From positions 48,799 to 112,798 of the forward strand of contig CAXIPT010000053.1 in assembly GCA_964030475.1 (NCBI GenBank): DNA of 64,000 nt, in the 5' to 3' direction. A program made the position numbers and the translations under genes. Origin of the DNA: Tethya wilhelma. Taxonomy: Eukaryota; Porifera; Demospongiae; Tethyida; Tethyidae. Positions 22,359 through 34,579 of the stretch are shown here, piece after piece. Position 1 is the first letter of the stretch. The number at the start of each line of letters is the position of its first letter. The notes beneath the pieces were generated by a model that did no database searches, had not been told where the DNA came from, and was given only the letters and a program-made list of their open reading frames with translations.

Positions 22359-23436
22359 GTAAGATATTGTTTTGGGTTTGAAATTTTCCCCTTTGCTATG
22401 TAATAAATTGCAGCTAAGACTCATGTCACATGACTCTAGGTGGTACAGTGAGTGTACAGTGAGTTTGCAGAGTATTGTAGATGTGCGATGTAGGGTTTCA
22501 GGGTTTCTTTTAGGGGGTGGTGGGGGTGGGCATTTGCCTCGATCAGTATCTGTACTGTAGCCATCTTGTATAGCATCCTACCAAACTCTAGCCCACATAA
22601 GAATGTGATCCACATTGATGTATGCTACACGCATAGTATTGATTGGTTACGGTAGTTGTTTTGTGTGTGTGTGTCTGTCTGTTACTAGATTATCTAAAGA
22701 ATGCCATTCTTTAGATAATCTATGGAAGGTTCTTACGCTCATAAGTCGAGATTATCTAAAAATTTGTTGTGTAGAATCTTGCAAAACGCTGTAGTTTCTG
22801 AGATCTGAGCATTTTGTGGTTCTCTGAGCGTTTTTAGCATCTTAGCCTCAAGACCACACCCATCACATGGAGAGTGCGTTATTTAGAAATACAGCTAGTA
22901 AAGCTTGTAGTGCTAGTGCGGTGTGCATGTGCTAGTTGCTGATATATGTGCTTGGACAGGTAAAAAATAAGCTGATTTAGTGAGATATCAATTTGGTTGT
23001 GTGTTGTTTTGTCCCTCAGCATTTCTGGTTTAGCCATGCCCGTGTATTCAGTTTTGACTAGTATCATTAGTCTGATCCGTCATCACAGTTTTCCCATTCA
23101 CTGACTGAATTTTCTGAATAACTTTGCTGGCCAAAGCTCAGAGCCACTTTATAAATTGTACATGTATGATGGAACTTTAGATGGATTAGGTGGCTGGCCA
23201 GCACTCGGACTTGTATCTGCATTGATGGTTGCTTAGCCTCAGTACTGCCAGATCCGTGACTGTGACATGCGTTTGCATTTTGATTTAATGCGCTGAAGTT
23301 TATGCACCTTTGGTGCTTTCATTCCTTTTGTACTGTTAACCTATGTGTGTTTAATTAATTCCTTCTAGTCAGCATGTGCACATGCAGAGGTACAGTATAC
23401 AGTTGTTGCTAACCAGAAGGTATTGAAATAAAAGTA

Positions 23437-23604
23437 CCGTAGATGGGGAATTTTTACCGCTATAAATTTTCGCTTGTTTAATTTTCGCCACTTCGACCGA
23501 TCCGGTAAAGATCACCATACGTTTTAAATTTTCGGGCGTTTAATTTTTTCCACTCGTGCACGTGACGAAAAATTTATAACGGCGAAAATTTCCCGATTTT
23601 ACGG
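23437..23604. mobile_element. CCGTA-family MITE, copy 3
   Basis: A 168-bp element between TA dinucleotides, starting CCGTAGATGGGGAATTTTTA and ending TTTCCCGATTTTACGG. It is the mirror of the copy at 27123-27290 in the other arm. Confidence 0.8.
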
Positions 23605-24100
23605 TATGCATTTGTTTTGTGGAGATACCAAAGTGTATTTAGATGACTCATGTGCAATATTTAGAAACTAGCTTTGGTATTTGCTTAATACTATTTTCCA
23701 GGACCTTTCCCCCCTATATTTCAGTGATAAACCTGATACACCTTTGTATGCTGTGCTACCTTAAACTGCCTTGTATTACTTCTCTGCCATTGTGAAGCGG
23801 TTGTTTACCACCTATTCTCATGTTTTGCTATGTATTCATCAGAGGTTAGAGCGTGTGACTAAGCCTAGATTTCTAATTATGGCTATACTCTGTCTGAGCT
23901 GAGTTGCCCAACCGGATGAACGTCCACGTGTTGAATTACAAGAATGCGTAGAGCGATAAACAAAGTGCACGTTAGCTCTACGGATGCTCTACGTAAATGT
24001 CACATGATTCAAAGGCGAGAGCTAGCGTTAATTAGAAAGAACGCTAAACGGCTCGCATTGCTTTGTATGGCGAGTTTTGTTTCTCCAAGTTCCCAGAAGA

Positions 24101-24101
24101 N
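24101..24101. other. Ambiguous base / probable assembly join
   Basis: A single N. What follows is the 735-bp block also found directly after the fusion gene's stop codon. What precedes it (23886-24100) includes an open frame ending at the N that matches nothing else I can see. Confidence 0.75.
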
Positions 24102-24836
24102 GTATATATATGCTGGTTGTTTATAAATAGTTTGTTTTTTTTAGTTTGCTATTTGCTATGTTACCCAAATGTAACTCATTTCATTGGCTACATCCATTGA
24201 ATACTATACTCAATTATTGTTATGACTATGTATATCCTATTGGTGGTTTGCTAGTTTGTTAATGTAGTTTTTCTTTCTCTTTTTCTTACACCTATACCTG
24301 GTTTGTATATTGATAATAATAGAATAGTAGCAGGGAAATTTCACAGAGTTTTAAGTTCAACACATGTCTCTCCTCGCACATTCTGCAATTTGATTTTCAC
24401 AAACAAACTTTGCGATGCCCATACTTAAACATTACAGGGAATTTTGCTGATCTGTCTGTGCACCCAGGGCCAGTGTTTTTCTCGGCACATGCAAAGACAA
24501 AATTTAAGACACCTCTAGAGACAAAACGGTAAAAAGGGTAAACATAAAAACAGTTGATAATCAAGGTTGAACCTGGGATTACACCAGGGAGAGCTCACTA
24601 CAGCCTGGGCAGGGAAGGCGGGTTATTCACGGCACCTGAAAAACAAAATTTAAGTCACCTCTAGAGATGAATTGATGTTCACAACTGCCTGAATGGTCTT
24701 GCACGTAAAAATATTAACCTATACTACTTAATTTTAGAGGTTACTAAATTTTGGCCAATAGCACTATTACAGATTTTGGTTGGAATAAGTTTCACATTTC
24801 TCGTGCTTGGAACCAGAAGTGAATGTATACATACAC
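24102..24836 (+). repeat. 735-bp block, second copy
   Basis: Repeats 19437-20171 with the same length. It starts immediately after the N and ends at GTATACATACAC, after which the two loci diverge. Confidence 0.85.
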
Positions 24837-25227
24837 AATTAGGTTTTGTTGAATAACTTTCACGGAAAACCTCTGAACTGGGGAAAACCCCAATAGTTAA
24901 AGTGCCTCGAAAATTAAGCGGTATACGATATATCGTGCATTGTCCAAATTGTAGTGGTTGATAAGTTTTTGCTTCTGAGTTTTAGCTTAAAGGACATGCC
25001 TACTAATCAAGTGTACATTATCTAGAGCTTGTGTTGATGATCAGTGATGCTCACAGCATGATGCTGCTTGGTGCTACAGTCTGCTTATAGTGAATGGTGC
25101 ATGGTGCTTGGCAACCTATAGAGGGGTCGACCGACACGGACACAGGTACACAGTGTGGCACTATATTCAAAACCATTTGACAACAGCTGACAACATACTG
25201 CTCATAGCTGTTTGCGACTTGCACTGC
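24837..25227. other. Spacer of the large inverted repeat; R1 fragment
   Basis: 24837-25162 shows no gene or recognised repeat. 25163-25227 is the start of an R1 copy (CAAAACCATTTGACAACAGC) that is interrupted by the helicase-carrying element and resumes at 25954. Confidence 0.55.
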
Positions 25228-25236
25228 CACAGAGGT

Positions 25237-25944
25237 TAGTCTAGCCCTAGACCCCGCCTCTTTCACCAGTGAAAAATGGGGGTCTAGAAAAACTGGTGCA
25301 CTTCCGCCGTTCTCCGCCAGAAATCGGGCGGCACCAATCAGATCGCTCGCGTCACATGACCAAACCGCAACTATTTAATATTGAAACATTAATAATTAAT
25401 TGATTTCCTAAAGTTGGTGCGCGTTAAATGATGATAAGTAACCGTACAAAAGTTGTCGTGTTCAGTCAGCAAATGTCTACATACAAAGACACTCAAATAG
25501 TGTCTGCTGCTACTGAAGCATCAAGCAGGCTAGGCTACACTCTCAGAGAAAAACAGAAGGACGTTGTTGTTGCATTATGTCGTGGCCGAGATGTCTTTGT
25601 TAGCTTACCAACTGGGTGTGGAAAAAGTCTCTGCTACAGTTGTCTACCATGGACTTATGACATTCTCAGAAGACAGCTCTGGACTCGCCGTACATTTTTC
25701 TTATCGGACAGAGGCGAACGGCAAACAAAACACACTGCCATGTCGATCTCTGCAGCTCGTTGTCTTGTCACGCGCACGCGCAGTACTGCCAGCTCGGAAG
25801 TTAATTAACTTATTAACTTTAATAATTGAATCTGGTCACATGCACGCAAAAGTAATTGCATTCCAGAATTTCGCCGGAAGTGCACCAGTTTTTCTGGACC
25901 CCCATTTTTCACTGGTGAAAGAGGCGGGGTCTAGGGCTAGACTA
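25237..25944. mobile_element. Pack-MULE-like element: 70-bp TIRs, 9-bp TSD, captured helicase fragment
   Basis: Left TIR 25237-25306 begins TAGTCTAGCCCTAGACCCCG. The right TIR 25875-25944 is its reverse complement over 70 bp with one mismatch. Both ends are flanked by CACAGAGGT (25228-25236 and 25945-25953), a 9-bp TSD. Uninterrupted R1 copies at 1440 and 14300 show the empty-site context (CTGCCAC..AGAGGTTATGTGGG). Long TIRs plus a 9-bp TSD are the hallmark of Mutator-like elements. The interior carries no transposase but does carry a RecQ-like helicase segment, the definition of a Pack-MULE. Total length is 708 bp. Confidence 0.85.
25428..25808 (+). pseudogene. Captured RecQ-like helicase fragment
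   Basis: A 126-codon frame inside the Pack-MULE-like element. Residues about 30-75 match the N-terminal part of a RecQ/DEAD helicase: LREKQKDVVVALCRGRDVFV, then SLPTGCGKSLCY (Walker A) and LPWTYDIL. After that the sequence no longer resembles motif Ia, so only the motif 0/I region was captured, or the rest was lost by a deletion. It cannot be a working helicase. It differs clearly from the RecQ-like gene at 11580-13298, so the donor was another gene. Confidence 0.75.
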
Positions 25945-26154
25945 CACAGAGGTTATGTGGGTTATCTTGAACTGGGTAAAAAAGTGAGCCTTGATACACT
26001 TAGACATACACTGTATACATTTGGACTATCTAGTAAGTGTGACGACACACGTGCAGCATCGGTGCCTTTATTTTTACATCTGAATATAATTTAATAATGA
26101 CTAATACCCAACCAGAAACTCATTTACGAAATCTGAATATAATATATATATATA

Positions 26155-26762
26155 TGTGACCCTCTCTGAGAAACCCAAGCATAATGCTCAAAAATTGATT
26201 GTCTTTTTTATGCGACCATTACCTAGTATAACCTTTGAACTATTGATTCTGCAAATATGAGCTCCCTAGCGCTTGTAGTTGCAGAGATATGAGCGCAGAG
26301 CGCCCATACTAAACATTGTTTACACGTAACTATGGAATGAATTACGTAGTACCATATACTTCCGGAAACGGCTATGAATAATTCAGCGCTCGAGCGCTAG
26401 CGTTCATTTACAAAGCTTAGAGAAGACAGTCAAGGAGCCAAACAAAGGATAACGAGATAGTTAGAGCAAGAAAGAGAGCGCTCGTTTTGAAGAACAGCTT
26501 GACTAAATTATTCACCACAAGCCTTGACAACAGTTCCGTGTAATGGATGCTAAGCGCTCTGACACGGGTAGCTTCTTGGAGCCATAACTTGGTAACTAAA
26601 GCGTTTTAGAAGCTAGAAATTATATATTTGTGTAGCTAAATGATTATTCTATCTGTATAGACTGCCATGCAAAAATTGTGTATTTGACCAGACCTACTAA
26701 AATTGCCTAGTACTCAAATTACTACGTAGCGCATTATGCTTGGTTTCCTCAGAGGTCACATA
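26155..26762. mobile_element. Foldback MITE with GTGACC termini
   Basis: The left end TGTGACCCTCTCTGAGAAAC and the right end read in reverse (TGTGACCTCTGAGGAAACC) form an imperfect inverted repeat of about 30 bp continuing through CAAGCATAATGC. Flanks are TATATA-rich, so the exact TSD is unclear. About 608 bp, no coding potential, inserted in an R1 copy. Confidence 0.7.
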
Positions 26763-27122
26763 CATGTATATATACCTCTGTATACCTCTGCATGTGCACA
26801 TGCTGACTATTATAAATGCAACGGATGATTCAATCCAGCAGACCTAGCCATAATTAGAAATCTAGGCTTAGTCAAATGCTCTAACCTCTGATGAATACAT
26901 ATGTAGCAAAACATGAGAATAGGTGGTAAACAACCGCTTCACAATGGCAGAGAAGTAATAGAAGGCAATTTAAGGTAGCACAGCATACAAAGGTTTATCA
27001 GGCTTATCACTGAAATATAGGGGGGAAAGGTCCTGGAAAATAGTATTAAGCAAATACCAAAGCTAGTTTCTAAATAATGCACATCTAAATACACTTTGGT
27101 ATCTCCATAAAACAAATGCATA

Positions 27123-27290
27123 CCGTAAAATCGGGAAATTTTCGCCGTTATAAATTTTTCGTCACGTGTACGAGTGGTAAAAATTAAACGCCTGAAAATT
27201 TAAAACGTATGGTGATCTTTACCGGATCGGTCGAAGTGGCGAAAATTAAACAAGCGAAAATTTATAGCGGTAAAAATTCCCCATCTACGG
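27123..27290. mobile_element. CCGTA-family MITE, copy 4
   Basis: A 168-bp element flanked by TA, starting CCGTAAAATCGGGAAATTTT and ending AAAAATTCCCCATCTACGG. Mirror of the copy at 23437-23604. Confidence 0.8.
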
Positions 27291-28514
27291 TACTTTTATT
27301 TCAATACCTTGTGGTTAGCAACAACTGTATACCTCTGCATGTGCACATGCTGACTAAAAGGAATTAATTAGGGTAGCAACAAAGCTCAACACACACCCAC
27401 ACACATAGGTTAACAGTACAAGAGGAATGAAAGCACCAAAGGTGCATAAGCTTCAGCGCATTAAATCAAAATGCAAACGCATGTCACAGTCACGGATCTG
27501 GCAGTACTGAGGCTAAGCAACCATCAATGCAGATACAAGTCCGAGTGCTGGCCAGCCACCTAATCCATCTAAAGTTCCATCATACATGTACAATTATATG
27601 GATTTATAAAGTGGCTCTGAGCTTTGGCCAGCAAAGTTATTCAGAAAATTCAGTCAGTGAATGGGAAAACTGTGATGACGGATCAGACTAATGATACTAG
27701 TCAAAACTGAATACACGGGCATGGCTAAACCGGAAATGCTGAGGGACAAAACAACACACAACCAAATTGATATCTCACTAAATCAGCTTAGTTTTTTACC
27801 TGTCCAAGCACAAATATCAGCAACTAGCACATGCACACCGCACTAGCACTACAAGCTTTACTAGCTGTATTTCTAAATAACGCACTCTCCATGTGATGGG
27901 TGTGGTCTTGAGGCTAAGATGCTAAAAAAGGCTCAGAGAACCACAAAATGCTCAGATCTCAGAAACTACAGCGTTTTGCAATATTCTACACAACAAATTT
28001 TTAGATAATCTCGACTTATGAGCGTAAGAACCTTCCATAGATTATCTAAAGAATGGCATTCTTTAGATAATCTAGTAACAGACAGACACACACACACAAA
28101 ACAACTACCGTAACCAATCAATACTATGCGTGTAGCATACATCAATGTGGATCACATTCTTACGTGGGCTAGAGTTTGGTAGGATGCTACACAAGATGGC
28201 TACAGTACAGATACTGATCGAGGCAAATGTCCACCCCACCACCCCCTAAAAGAAACCCTGAAACCCTACATCACACATCTACAATACTCTGCAAACTCAC
28301 TGTACACTCACTGTACCACCTAGAGTCATGTGACATGAGTATTTATTACATAGCAAAGGGGAAAAATTCAAACCCAAAACAATATCTCACTTGTTGGTGT
28401 TGTGTTTTTAATCTGAGAGAAGGCTTCAGAGGGGTGGGGCCATTGTCTTCACTTGATGACCAGGACATACTGACGAGTGGAAGACCCTCTCTGTGAGACA
28501 CTTCACGATGACTG

Positions 28515-28549
<35 letters not shown>

Positions 28550-29641
28550 AAAAAAGAAGAATACTCTAGGTACACATATATGTGGACGACGAGAGGATTC
28601 CACAGCAAAAAAGCTATACTGTAAGTACTACAACAGAGCACTACACCACTTCAAGTATCAGTGTCCAAAGGCAGAGACCACATCATCATGTACAGTAAGG
28701 GTGCGGAAGGTTACACTGCAACCAAACTGATTGAGGTGGAAGGACCTACAAATCAAAACACACCGGCAGGATGCTGTTTTAGCAAACATGTTCTCTTTGT
28801 GTGTACAATTAACTCTTGGCACCAGCATGCATACCAAGAGTTACAGTACTTAGTCATTTTGTGTGTCTGTCAGTCTGTGTGTTTGTTCCAACTATATCTT
28901 AAAAACAACAGCTCCAGTCTTCAAATGCGGCACACCAAGGTAAAATAAAAATTGCAGTAGTATTCAGCAAAAACCTGTAGTTTCAGAGATCTGCTAGGCA
29001 CACCTGTTTTGGTTAGCGTGTGCTATTTAGAATTACAGTAGTTTCCACTTGAAAGAGCATGCCGAAGGAGCTAAGGGTCAGCTGACTAAATTTAACAAAG
29101 AATAACACTATTCTAATCTTAATCATTCTGTTTTGGCATGTTATAAGCAAGTTTTTAACAATGATTGGTGATAGACCGACTCTTTTCTCAGTACTGGTAC
29201 TCTGTAACCATATCATTGCAGTGTGCTCTGCTGGACCCAGTGTTTAGGTACTGGGAGCTAGCTAGATTGAAACATTTAACAATGTAATACATAGTTTAGG
29301 ACACCAAGGGTTAAGTACTTTGGTGCCTTTTCATTGCAGCCAAGTAAGTGGCTTCCAAAAAATGTGTACTATCAACTATTTTCAGTTGCCTCTCTGCTCT
29401 GGGAGTTAGAACTGCCCTTTTATATAGAGATTATTGCTTAGAAATACTTGTGGGTTTCAAAACCATGAATAAAGTGTGCATAGTTTTGCCCCAATCCATC
29501 CATCCAACCCATCCAGGATTACAGGCCAGACAAAGCAAATATCATTACACTAACTAAGCCCTAGAACAGGAGTAATGAAAACACCTACGAGGCATAAGCC
29601 TTAGTGCACTCAACTAGGACGCACAACTAGCAGCAAAGCTC

Positions 29642-29681
<40 letters not shown>

Positions 29682-30680
29682 AACAGTACAAGAGGAATTG
29701 CAATTTTGAAGGATTCAGAAAGCAAAAACCAATCGAGCATTATGTGTGTAGCACACACATAATGTGTATCACTCTTTTACGTGAGCTGGAGTTTGATAGG
29801 ATGCTATAGTACAGCTAAAAATTGATACTGATCGAGGCAAATGCCCACCCCCACCACTGTCTAAAAGAAACCCTGAAATACAGCCTCACACATCTACAAT
29901 ACACTGCAAACTTACTGTAGACTGCCTAGAAGTGATGAACGTGGTAAAAGTTGAATTATTAAGCCAAACTCCTGAATTCACTCGATACATTTACCTGCAC
30001 AAATGTAATCAAATATACATACGACTGGTATTGTATGCACTATTCAAATAATAAGTAGTAAAATTTCTAAAGTGTAAAATGGGAAGTGCAGAAAAAAGTA
30101 ATTACTTCACTTTTAATCCCACACATATGAATCCTCATGTCGTAAACGCCATGATCTATACCATAGTTTATTATTCTATAGGTTCAAATTTCAACCACAT
30201 AATCCGCTGCCAAAGCAGTGAAATAAACAAATTCTAAATAAAGCACACCATGTAAAGATAAACCAGTGCATTGGGAGCCCATCCCTTCTTGAAGAAGAAA
30301 GCTCTGATCTCAATTGGGTAATCTTCCGGTCGTACTGAGTCAGCAGTCTCAAAATTGAGACTACCAATCAGATTGCAGCATTTAAGTTTTCACGTGAAGT
30401 CATGCTTTCATGTGCATGTCTCACGAGACTCAAGAGTTCACAATTATGTCTTAGTGATCAGGGAACTTAAATGTCATACAACAAAACGTCTCAAAGATTG
30501 TAAAGAAGTGTACCTGAATCGCTAGCTTACAAACAAGTTTTACTAGTGAAAAAGTAGACCGTACAAATTAAAGATCTAGTATCGAACATTGATACTCTAA
30601 ATAGACTCTAATACCATGATTGGCTTCCTACACACACACACCAGATTAGAGTTCTGCCCTCTTAGCTGGCTCAGTACATA

Positions 30681-30867
30681 CCGTAGATCGGTAAATTTTC
30701 GTTGGTAAAATATTTCACCTGTTAAATTTTCGTCTAGTTCAATTTTGGTTGTTGCGGTAGGATTCGGTAAAGATCGCCATACAAAATAAATTTTCGCCGT
30801 GTTTAATTTTCGTCGGTAAAGGTCGCCGACGAAAATTTTTTAGCGACGAAAATTTCCCGATCTACGG
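30681..30867. mobile_element. CCGTA-family MITE, copy 5
   Basis: A 187-bp element flanked by TA, starting CCGTAGATCGGTAAATTTTC and ending GAAAATTTCCCGATCTACGG. It is present only in arm C of the inverted repeat, so it inserted after, or was lost from, arm B. Confidence 0.8.
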
Positions 30868-31021
30868 TAGCTGATTCAGCATAACCAGTAAATTGCTTAC
30901 ACCAGTCACACAGTCTACCTGACAACGATGTCCTTGGAGGCAAATGTAGGAATTGGAAGATTGGAAGGGTAGCACTGACATGGTGTTGGCGGGAAGCCAC
31001 TTTCACCTATTTCTTGGGCCC

Positions 31022-31308
31022 AATAGCACTTTTTCCTGCAGAAAGATGGAAGCAGAATAAATGGGAGTGCACAAACATTATCGTGTATAAGTTATACCGA
31101 TGGAAGCAGAATAAATGGGAGTGCACAAACATTATCGTGTATAAGTTATACCGATGGAAGCAGAATAAATGGGAGTGCACAAACATTATCGTGTATAAGT
31201 TATACCGATGGAAGCTAGCAGAATAAATGGGAGTGCACAAACATTATCGTGTATAAGTTATACCGATGGAAGCAGAATGAATGGGAGTGCACAAACATTA
31301 TCGTGTAT
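31022..31308. repeat. Minisatellite, about five 54-58-bp units
   Basis: Reverse-orientation units of the array at 11340-11517. Each contains TGGAAGCAGAATAAATGGGA and TTATCGTGTATAAG. One unit carries an extra AGCT. The array ends at the N at 31309, so it is probably collapsed. Confidence 0.9.
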
Positions 31309-31309
31309 N
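31309..31309. other. Ambiguous base / probable assembly join
   Basis: A single N between the minisatellite and a short (CA)n tract. Confidence 0.7.
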
Positions 31310-32237
31310 ACACACACACACACACATCAAAACATTCTGTGAATCATCAGACTAATGGAGAAAGAATTTAATTTTAGCTGCCCTTTTCAATGGTGGACAA
31401 AAGCCCTCCCAAAACCTTTTCCAAACAAATCCCCAAACACACACATGTGAACGGATCAAGTAAAAGTAGGTCCTTAGTCACACCCCCCAGTTTTGGATTT
31501 TATTACATAAAAACATTTTACTTGATCTTGAAAATTTTCCTCCAAAAAATTGGAATCATATCTCATACCACTGAAGTATTATGGGGTCTTAGAAAAAAAT
31601 TTCAATTAATTACAATACGTATGAATAATTAATGAGCTACCTTTAAATTAATTCTATTCTTGTAGGTGTACGTAGTAACAACCAAAACTAAATGAATAAT
31701 TGGCCTACCAGTTGCAATACTGTTATCCAGTTATGTGGGTTTTGTTTTTCTAATCAAATTAATGTTGCCAATAAACTAATTAAGGATTTAATGATGGTTT
31801 ATTGAAGTTCGTCATACCATATATGGTGAGCTGATACTTCACTCAGCTGGTAACCATGGTAGCATTTTTTCATGCCTTAGCTTAGCTGATATTTAAGTTT
31901 TGATCTTATAGAAGCATAGTATTTGGTGGTACCATTCCCTAAACTTTGACCTCAATTAATGGAATTCATGCAAGTGTGAATAAAATCCGATTTCTACTTG
32001 ATGCGTTCACACATGTTGTTCATGGTGGACTGCACTGAATAGACATGTATGATTACTACACTTACAGTGTAATGCATGACTGCAACAAACTGATACTAAA
32101 ACTCTGACTCTGAGGGATGAGAAACCTTGCACACAGGCCAACAGCACGAATAAGCAGCTCTGTTCTGACTCGGTTGACTTGTTCAACAAGTAGATAACGA
32201 AAAATATTGAATGGGTATATACGGTTACTTCCACCAT
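31310..32237. other. No gene seen
   Basis: AT-rich single-copy-looking DNA. Open frames here (80 and 76 codons) show no recognisable motif or splice support. A small GTTCAGA repeat precedes the next minisatellite at 32243-32266. Confidence 0.5.
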
Positions 32238-32289
32238 GCAGAGTTCTGAGTTCAGAGTTCAGAGTTCCGGTCAGAGTCTAGTTGCCGTG

Positions 32290-32521
32290 GATCAGTTGGA
32301 GTTTGACCAATGAGATTGCTCATATTGGGTGGCATCCGAACAGGTCGGATCAGTTGGAGTTTGACCAATGAGATTGCTCAGATTGGGTGGCTTCCGAACA
32401 GGTCGGATCAGTTGGAGTTTGACCAATGAGATTGCTCAGATTGGGTGGCTTCCGAACAGGTCGGATCAGTTAGAGTTTGACCAATGAGATTGCTCAGATT
32501 GGGTGGCTTCCGAACAGGTCG
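32290..32521. repeat. 58-bp minisatellite, four exact-length units
   Basis: Four head-to-tail 58-bp units starting GATCAGTTGGAGTTTGACCA. Units 2-4 differ by one base or so; unit 1 by two. Each unit contains CCAAT on one strand and ATTGG on the other, so the array holds eight CCAAT-type motifs. Confidence 0.95.
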
Positions 32522-32590
32522 GGTAACTCCAAGCCAATACAAAAACTGATGCACCTATAGTCAAAGAGTTAGTCTGATCGCACACTATTA

Positions 32591-34578
32591 CACAGCCAAA
32601 AATTCACAGCACTGTATAACCCCGTGTCAACCGTTACGGTGCTGTGGGCTACGGCCCCGTAACGGTGATTTTGGGCAACGTACTGTACAACCCCGTATTC
32701 CCTACAGCTGCTGTACGGTGCTGTATGCAATACGCATTTATTTACAATTTTTAATACGCGCTAGCGCTCTAAAAATTATTTTGTACATGCATAAAGTTTC
32801 TCAAGTTTGTTTCAAACCATTTCAAACTATATGTATATGAGTGTATGATACAGGTGGAAGTTACAATGGTGCTCCTGTGTCATGTCTGCCCATCCAAGGC
32901 ACTAGTCTGGCTGGCCAGAGTCACACAAACATCATCAAACTGTTTGTAGATCCTGTTGCTGTGCTTGTAACTTTTTGCATGTTTATGATCTTTACATGTA
33001 GCCTGCACGCCTCTGTATCTGTCAGATCAAGTTGTGCTTCAGTCAACTTCAGATTACATATAAAATACCTGAGCAAAAAAATAAGTATGGTCTTAGGGAA
33101 ACAAGCAACTAGCTATCATTATTGCATACCTGCCTGCCAGTATACTGCAAAAAACAAAGTCAGCATGGATATAAACAGCTAAGTGTGTAGTAGCAATTGT
33201 CTCAAGTTGTGAGGAGTTCAGTCATCGATCTTGCTGTTGACAGGCAAAATTTGATTGTAGATTCACACCTACATAGTACACATTGGAAATTAAATATAAA
33301 ATAATTATTAAACTTTACTACGGTACAATTCTGCATACATTGAGAAAGATTGAGGAGCATGTGGTTAGCTTGGTTTGTGTCACATGGACATACAGGTGAT
33401 GTTGGAACACCTAAGGTACAAATTATAGGCACCATGAACAAAAATATTTAGAACAAACAATGACTATACCTTGGATAATTATGCCGTGGGCAACACAATC
33501 ATTTCTGCATTTCCTACAAAGATCAAGTGTACGTATAATATTATGATGAAGTGTACGTATAATATTATGATGAAGTGTAGGTAGATTAATGCATACATGT
33601 ACTCTTACTCATTCAAGTTGCTGTTCTTATCCATGAATTATCCCAACACCAAAAAAGCATTAGGCATGCAGAAGAGCTATACCACCTATGAAAACATGTA
33701 CACAACAATTTACGCTGAAAGTTTATCTAGCATTAAAAAATAAAAACGAGTACCTTACCAAACAGTATAGATGATATAAATAAATTACAGCATTTTGTTG
33801 AAACACTCAAGGTTTGCACCCACTCAGAATGGGATGTCGACAACAACTAGATAATATCATAACAATGCATGAGTATAAACACAAATAAACAGCCTCCTTG
33901 TGTCACAACTACTTACAGTTGGGGAATCTTAGGATGTCAGAGGTGAGCTTGCAAACTGTTATGGCAAAGAGATTCAGCAGTTGAGGACTGCCTCAGTGTT
34001 GCCTGTGGGGGGGGGGGGGCAGACAATCTGTTGACATATTTATAGCTAGCATTGATGAGACTGCACAAATCACAAACAGTAACCATACTTACTTGCCATG
34101 CTTGCTGTTAATTCAGGCTCAGCAAGCACTGGCCAGGCTCCACACCTGTATCACCATCATAATTTATGATTGCTGATAGCTAAAATTATTGATTCAAATA
34201 CCTTCTATGCAGACTGCGCAGTGGAAGTTAGAACACATCTTCAGGTTTATTAATCCTTTCTCTCTGTAAACAAGGTAAAATGCTTCACGTTCTTCTCTCT
34301 CTTTCGCAAGAAAACTCTTCTGTCAGTGAATCACCTGAGGCAGCCATTTTCGTTGTCAATGGTTGTCACGTTGTGGTTTTTGTTATGAATTATTCATCGC
34401 GCATTCTACGGGTCGTGACGGTCCGAAACTATCTACGGGGTGTACAACAACGTGAATACAGCCCCGTACAGCACTGAAATTGCTTACGGTCTCGTTACAA
34501 CCCCGTGTACAGTAGTGTTAACGTTACAGGACTTTTTGCAATACACCCCCGTTACGGTCCCGTGAATTCTTGGCTGTG
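32591..34578. mobile_element. 2-kb TA-flanked TIR element ending at the exonuclease start codon
   Basis: Left end CACAGCCAAAAATTCAC and right end GTGAATTCTTGGCTGTG form a 17-bp inverted repeat with one mismatch, flanked by TA on each side. Subterminal regions on both sides hold repeated ACGGTGC/CCCCGTAACGG motifs (32610-32720 and 34405-34560). No transposase was recognised in the interior. A 13-base G run sits at about 34007. The TA on the right supplies the A of the downstream ATG, so the insertion replaced the original 5' flank of that gene. Confidence 0.75.
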
Positions 34579-34579
34579 T

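Larger units (their letters stand above)
20172..23885 (+). repeat. Composite repeat unit copy B = left arm of the large inverted repeat
   Basis: Collinear with copy A (3180-6958) and, reversed, with copy C (31308-26830). B and C are much closer to each other than to A: for example the 95-codon frame at 22086-21799 (minus) and 28661-28948 (plus) is identical. Homology with C ends inside AATTATGGCTA near 23885. Contains minisatellite units, (GT)n and (CA)n tracts, exon-like blocks at 20273-20389 and 22238-22358, and a MITE at 23437-23604. Confidence 0.85.
26830..31308 (-). repeat. Composite repeat unit copy C = right arm of the large inverted repeat
   Basis: Reverse complement of copy B (20172-23885), with extra DNA at about 30316-30890 that partly matches copy A (around 3484-3570) and carries a MITE. 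It ends in the reversed 54-bp minisatellite and an N at 31309. Contains reversed exon-like blocks (within about 28380-28510 and 30900-31040), (CA)n tracts and a MITE at 27123-27290. Confidence 0.85.

Noticed and set aside
25564..26094. 176-codon plus frame overlapping the captured helicase
   Set aside because: It crosses the right TIR and TSD of the Pack-MULE-like element and is out of frame with the helicase motifs.
32841..33182. 113-codon frame inside the 2-kb TIR element
   Set aside because: No transposase motif and no second exon; it is treated as chance inside a non-autonomous element.
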